Shown here: positions 59,264-64,000 of the stretch, piece after piece
How the letters are laid out: every line of letters starts with the position of its first letter
Position numbering within the stretch: position 1 is the first letter of the stretch
Position numbers and translations under genes: made by a program
NCBI GenBank assembly: GCA_018857735.1
Contig: JABMCL010000131.1
Location: 95,001 to 159,000, forward strand
DNA: 64,000 nucleotides
DNA from: Alviniconcha marisindica
Lineage: Eukaryota; Mollusca; Gastropoda; Provannidae
Direction of reading: 5' to 3'
Notes under the pieces: model-generated
The model's input: only the letters and a program-made list of their open reading frames with translations
What the model was told of the DNA's origin: nothing
The model's database searches: none

Positions 59264-61857
59264 TGTGGATAGGGAATGCTGTTTCTATTTTCATTTCACT
59301 CTCATTTCTTCCTTGAGAAATGCTGCTGCTGTTTTTTAAACAAGTGGACCAAACTTTGTGAATGGCAGAATTCGATTGTGATATGATGCTGTACCAGAAT
59401 TTATATTGTTGTTTTTTTCTTTCTGGGACCAGCTATTGTTTTCTTTTTATTCTTTGCATGTTTGTAAACTTAGTTTCATTTACATTCAGATTTTTTGTAC
59501 AGCATCATGTCTTAGCCCGACTACCACACACAGCATTTTGCTCATAATTTTAATTATTTTTTTATACAAACAGATCTGACGAATGTGAATATTCACCTTC
59601 TGTTCATTACACTGTCAGTTCATAAAACAGAACTGGGAAAAGGTGTTGAATTTTTTGAGACATATTCATACAGTCAGCAGTGAGGTAATATAAGCTTCAC
59701 TTCCTGGTACCCTTTAAAAAATGTTATTATTTTTTTTATAACCCACCACAACCGTCACTATAACTGACCACAACCTTCATGGCCTCTTCTGTTATTACAT
59801 GTTGGGAAGGGAGACAAATGTTTGAGCTGCTGAAACTGAAATGTCTGTGTTCCATTTACAGTTATATTTATGGTGTTTGTATTTAGCTTAGTAAAATATA
59901 CTATACAAATCACATAATATGACTGAGCAGGAACCTTTTTATTGTGGGTCACTTTTTATATCGAGCAGATTGAAGGACACAACTAGGTGGGTGCAAGCAG
60001 GAGTGCAAGTGTTTAAAAGTAGTAAAGAAATTGTTTGGGGCATCATTTACTAGCAAGTTTGTCTCCATTTTTTCCCTCCTTATGTTTTCTAGAATTTTGC
60101 CATCTTTTATAATTGTCTTAAAATTTGACTTGTTATATAGTCACTCTGAAATACTTGTTGGTATTAGTGATATTCTGAGATCAGACACCTTTACTGGCAT
60201 ATATACATATGTCAGAACTTTTGATTTTACTTCAGCTGTCTTGTACATACTGCCTACAATTATCTTTGAAGTATTTTACATTTATCAGGTATGAATGTTA
60301 CAAATTTTATCAGTCTGTGGCCTTGCATTTTGTATGAAATGGAATGTACAGTGAATGTTGTACTTTAAGGAGGAAAACAGACTTAGGCTACTGTTCCACC
60401 TGTAAAATTTGTAGAAACAAATACGCTTAGCTTTTTTTGAAGTAATATTTTAGCGTTTATACAAGTCAGATGTCCACTGCACACATACAGTGTGGAAGCA
60501 GCTGTAAGCTAATTCCCTGCATGCTGTGCTTTGCAGTCTGATTGTATCACTTGGGCTATGCACTTGTACATAGAAAACATGTTTGTTATCTCCCCCGTCC
60601 CCGCCTCCCAGCAGTTTCATTCCTCAGAACATCAAATTGAAAGTGGACACAATATTGTACATTCCCATTTTTATCACAACTGTGCTCCTCAATCAAGTAA
60701 AATTTTGTTTTTCAATGCTTTGTGTTTCAGTGTGTGTGTGTGTGTGTGTTACTGTAGCGCAGCATTTAGAATGTTTGCGTGCATATCCATCTCCTTGTTA
60801 GCTATGTCAGAATCAGAGGTCACATGGCTAGCAACTTATCAGGGGGTGCAAGGTATTGGAGAAAGATGGTATGGGTATAAAATGTCCTTGTGTGGAGATG
60901 GCATAAACCAAATGAAAGTGACATCTTACATGCTATTTTTGTAATTGTAGCATGAATTGTTCTTCAACCACCACGGTGTTTTGTTGGCATGTTTGAGCTT
61001 TGCTTGTAACCCCGCATGCAAAGGCTTGTGGGACAGAAATCAGTGTTTAAGTAAGCTAAAAATAGTGTGTCACATACGTACCATCTAGATGCTACTGGGA
61101 TCAAATCAAAAGTACATGTGACTGAACTGTTTGGTATACACAGAGAATTACAATCAGTAATGCATGATAAAACTTCATCATCATATCGGCTTAACTGCTC
61201 TTGTTTTAAAAAGTTAACCTCAGACATCAGTTTGTGCAGACAAATAGTCCAGACTGACTTCAAAGGAACAGCCTTTATCAAAACCTGTTTTGTTCAAGAA
61301 TACTGGCATTTTGCCAACAGGCAAAAAGGGATAATCAATATTTTTTGTTTTTAATTTATACTTTTGTTTAAAATGCTGTGTTGGTGATTTTTCTATGTAG
61401 AATCCTGCTTACAAGGAACTTGACTGTGGAAAACATGGTTGGGTGTCACAGCTGGCCTAATAGTACCCCCACAGCCTCTTGTATCTTGGTCCTTGGGTGA
61501 TGTGAAAACATAACTTTTGTGCCTGACGTCAAGGCGGTATTTTTATGCAACATAGGTAACTGGGACACTTGTCATTGTTTTGTGGAGCCAGTCCTGGTCA
61601 TTATTATTTGTGAAGCTGGCATTACAAAATATAAAATCAAGCTGTCGATTTTAAGTTTTATTTTCATCTCTTACCAGTTGGACAAAGCATGTTTTCAGAA
61701 GGCTACATGAACAGGTGATGCATACTTGCGCAGTGGTATATCAAAATGCTTCCTGTAATACTTGATAGTTTTGTATACCAGTTGCTACCGACAAATCTCT
61801 GGTTCTGGTATGATATAAAATCACTGAGGTGATTAAAACAGAATCCATTAGCTTAAT
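59264..61857 (+). other. DNAL4 3' UTR and downstream sequence
   Basis: No perfect AATAAA was seen here and no further exon is recognised. AT-rich, with a (TG)n at 60731-60749. Confidence 0.4.
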
Positions 61858-62221
61858 TTGAACTCTTCAACCTGTTGGAGAAAGCATGTTGAGAAGGTTA
61901 TTCCATTACAAGGAAAACATGGAGAACTAAAACAACCACACCTTGAGCCTACAAAAGAGAAGCCTCCAAATCTGATCAAAATATGTCAAAAATACAGCAT
62001 TATGTGGAGAATGCCTCACCTAGTTTGGGAACCTCACTCTGCCAAGAATGTCAAGTATCTAAAAGCTGTCCAGAGAAGCAAGTCCATCAGGATTACAGAC
62101 CCACATCTAGTGTACCACATCACCATCACCCTGAGCTCCTATCTGGATTTGCCTTTGCTTCAGTCACAGCACATGAGGGCAAGACTTTAAAATTTCTACA
62201 AGATCCACCATGACATCCATG

Positions 62222-62345
62222 TAGAATCAACAAACAAGGGAGTTAATTAGTGCTCAAAAGACATCGTGCACACACAACAATAAAGACCTGAGTTGCCTAC
62301 AATAACTTTCATCTGGCATGCAAGTAAATACAAGGTGCATAAACT
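62222..62345 (+). repeat. Second full copy of the GTTAATTAGCGCT repeat
   Basis: It aligns block by block with 5655-5790, including GAGTTGCCTAC and TCTGGCATGCAAGTAAAT. Confidence 0.65.
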
Positions 62346-62525
62346 CAGCCAGAGGTACATCTGTGTAGTGCTGCCCAGTTACAAATCCTGCAAAAGAAGT
62401 TATGGAAAGTATTTGTTTTTCTCAAATTCCATGGTCGTGTTGGAACAACCTCTCCCAGCAGAAGTGGATACATTCCAGTCCTGATGTAACCATCATATCT
62501 AAACTTCTTTCTCCCTCTCAGATAG

Positions 62526-62565
62526 CAAAGATTATAAATACAAATCTTTGGATTTATAATCTTTG
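62526..62565. mobile_element. 40-bp palindromic insertion with 7-bp direct repeats at a splice acceptor
   Basis: CAAAGATTATAAAT and its exact reverse complement ATTTATAATCTTTG flank a 12-base loop. CAGATAG is directly repeated at 62519-62525 and 62566-62572. The insertion duplicates a 3' splice-site-like CAG|ATAG. Confidence 0.55.
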
Positions 62566-62568
62566 CAG

Positions 62569-62688
62569 ATAGTGACAAAATCTTCAGTATGCTGAAGGTG
62601 GTCACTTTAGTGGGAAATGAAGAAAACATTGTCAAGCAGGAAATATACAATCATTTGAGTAAAAAATACCAGGAAGTTGAAGAGGAAG
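62569..62688 (+). CDS. Candidate internal exon of an unrecognised gene
   Basis: A 120-nt open stretch lies between TTTGCAG and G|gtaagt, reading SDKIFSMLKVVTLV-GNEENIVKQEIYNHLS-KKYQEVEEE. The composition is charged and helix-like, without repeats. A second acceptor with a good pyrimidine tract (CTTTCTCCCTCTCAG) lies 47 bp upstream and is followed by the same ATAG. No family is recognised, and neither flanking exon was found with confidence. Confidence 0.35.
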
Positions 62689-62934
62689 GTAAGTTTAAAC
62701 CTTTGATCAAGTAGCACTTAATTCTGCACAGTAAAACAACAAATCTGGATGTCATAAAACTTCTAGATTTTTTTGTTAAAGGCAGTGGAAAGACATAAAA
62801 TGATCACAAAATGGAGAGGCAACAGTTAAGTAGCTTTGGAATACATACAAATATATAAATGCATGGACTATGTGATAATACTAAAAAAATTGTTGCAAGT
62901 GTAAATTGCCACAAACTGGGCATGTGAAGATGGG

Positions 62935-63232
62935 TGCTGATCTAGCCATTTACACCATGCACAGTGTACAGTGTCACTTCATGCAAAGCCACATATGTAA
63001 GGTGCATGTGTCTTTAGCTGTAACCTGCCACCTGCATTTTTGGCACAATGACTGGGATCTTATATGACTGACCGTGAGTAACACAGGGATAGAACAGATA
63101 CCGCATTAAGAGTCAGCACACAAAGTTGACCCTGGAAAAGAACACTCTCCCGCTGCTCCTGCTGGGAGTCAAACCTGTGAGCTAATGATCATGAGTCCAG
63201 CGCTCTGACCATTGATCTAGCCCAGCTTACAA
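62935..63232 (-). mobile_element. tRNA-derived SINE, 5' half
   Basis: On the minus strand GCTGGGCTAGATCAATGGTC (box A region, from 63226) and GGTTTGACTCCC (box B) lead into a body that matches the 25370-25835 SINE (GTTACAGCTAAA, GTGGCTTTGCATGAAGTGAC). It ends near 62940 without the AGCGCTATA tail. Confidence 0.75.
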
Positions 63233-64000
63233 CCATAAACCAAGCAGGTTTAACCTGGGCAGGGCCATGTACTTTAAAACATGCAAGTATTTCTGCTTGG
63301 CCAAACAAGCTCATTAAAAGGAACTATAGCCTTTGCAAAACAAGTTCATTGAACAGATTGAAGAGATCAAAATAAGTTAATATTGGATCAGAATGAAAAC
63401 CTGAAAATAAAGTTTCACTAGTGATGAACAGTGGGACTGGCTGCAAGCAACAGTGAAGTGTGTCTTACTCAGCCTTTTGCTATTGGTCACAAAAGTTGCC
63501 TACTCATGTCACCTGGGCAACAAGATCGAAGAGGCCACAGGGACTGTTAGCCCAGCTGTGACATTTGACAGTGTTTTATACAGTTGTCTCTAGCTAAATC
63601 TTGCTGAGGCAAGAGGGTTCTAAATTAAAAGTAAAATCAGCAGGCATTTCAAAACAACATGCTCCATTTGGAGTTTTTATTTTGGTCTCTTCTACCAAAC
63701 GGAGGGGAAAAAAGGCCAGCCTACTTGGACAGAACATGTTTTGAGAAGGCAGGTGAGGCAGTCATTGGTCAGGTCCACTGAATTATCCTTAACATTATAG
63801 ATACTTATGTAAAAACTCATGTAATACAAATACCCCAGACAGCTGCATGCAGACATGTATGAATAAAAATGGTAAAGCTAGGTGACTAGAACAATTAGGA
63901 ATAGCCACAAGCACTTGGGGTGTGTAGTGGGTGGTACTGTTTCTATGTGGTTTTTATTGTTTTATATTCAGTGTGCATCAGATATCTGGCACTGCTTTAT
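63233..64000. other. Right-edge sequence without recognised features
   Basis: No exon, RNA gene or named repeat could be supported here. Confidence 0.4.

Noticed and set aside
61858..62213. Overlapping 76- and 110-codon frames, one with CQECQVSKSC
   Set aside because: No splice sites or family could be supported, and the two frames compete. They lie beside a dispersed repeat and may be transposon relic.

Overview
This is a stretch of metazoan nuclear genome. It has intron-rich genes with GT-AG splice sites and abundant (TG)n/(CA)n microsatellites. It also carries many minisatellites, tRNA-derived SINEs, LINE tails and small terminal-inverted-repeat elements. The style of the dispersed repeats suggests a mollusc, probably a gastropod; that is an inference from repeat style and protein similarity, not a proven placement. 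No bacterial, phage or CRISPR features were seen.

Four protein genes can be reconstructed exon by exon, all from recalled family similarity plus splice-site and phase agreement. (1) The minus-strand 5' part of a peroxisomal 2,4-dienoyl-CoA reductase (DECR2), 939-4775, runs off the left edge. (2) A complete plus-strand heparan-alpha-glucosaminide N-acetyltransferase (HGSNAT, lysosomal) spans 4897-30993 with 17 exon positions, one of which exists in two versions. (3) A complete minus-strand TGOLN2/TGN38-type trans-Golgi membrane protein spans 41989-52843, with a 21-residue luminal tandem repeat. (4) A complete plus-strand axonemal dynein light chain 4 (DNAL4) spans 55927-59263. DECR2 and HGSNAT are head to head, with only 121 bp between start codons. 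HGSNAT and TGOLN2 converge on an 11-kb region (31-42 kb) of untranslated and intergenic sequence. TGOLN2 and DNAL4 diverge across a 3-kb TG- and CAGT-rich region. The last 4.7 kb holds only a candidate orphan exon, a SINE and unassigned sequence.

The most interesting signals are these. Tandem, equal-length (108 nt), same-phase alternative exons 8a and 8b in HGSNAT each encode the conserved His-containing catalytic segment; joining both creates a TGA at the junction, which would enforce mutual exclusion. Two TTAA-flanked elements carry a stand-alone THAP zinc finger, resembling miniature Kolobok-type transposons. A ~515-bp TIR element has a second copy of itself inserted inside it. Several minisatellites sit on or against HGSNAT splice sites, including an array of decoy 3' splice sites before exon 16. 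The compact bidirectional DECR2/HGSNAT promoter contains a CLEAR-like palindrome.

The genes form no operon. They are neighbours with separate roles in peroxisomal lipid reduction, lysosomal heparan sulfate breakdown, trans-Golgi trafficking and ciliary or dynein motors.
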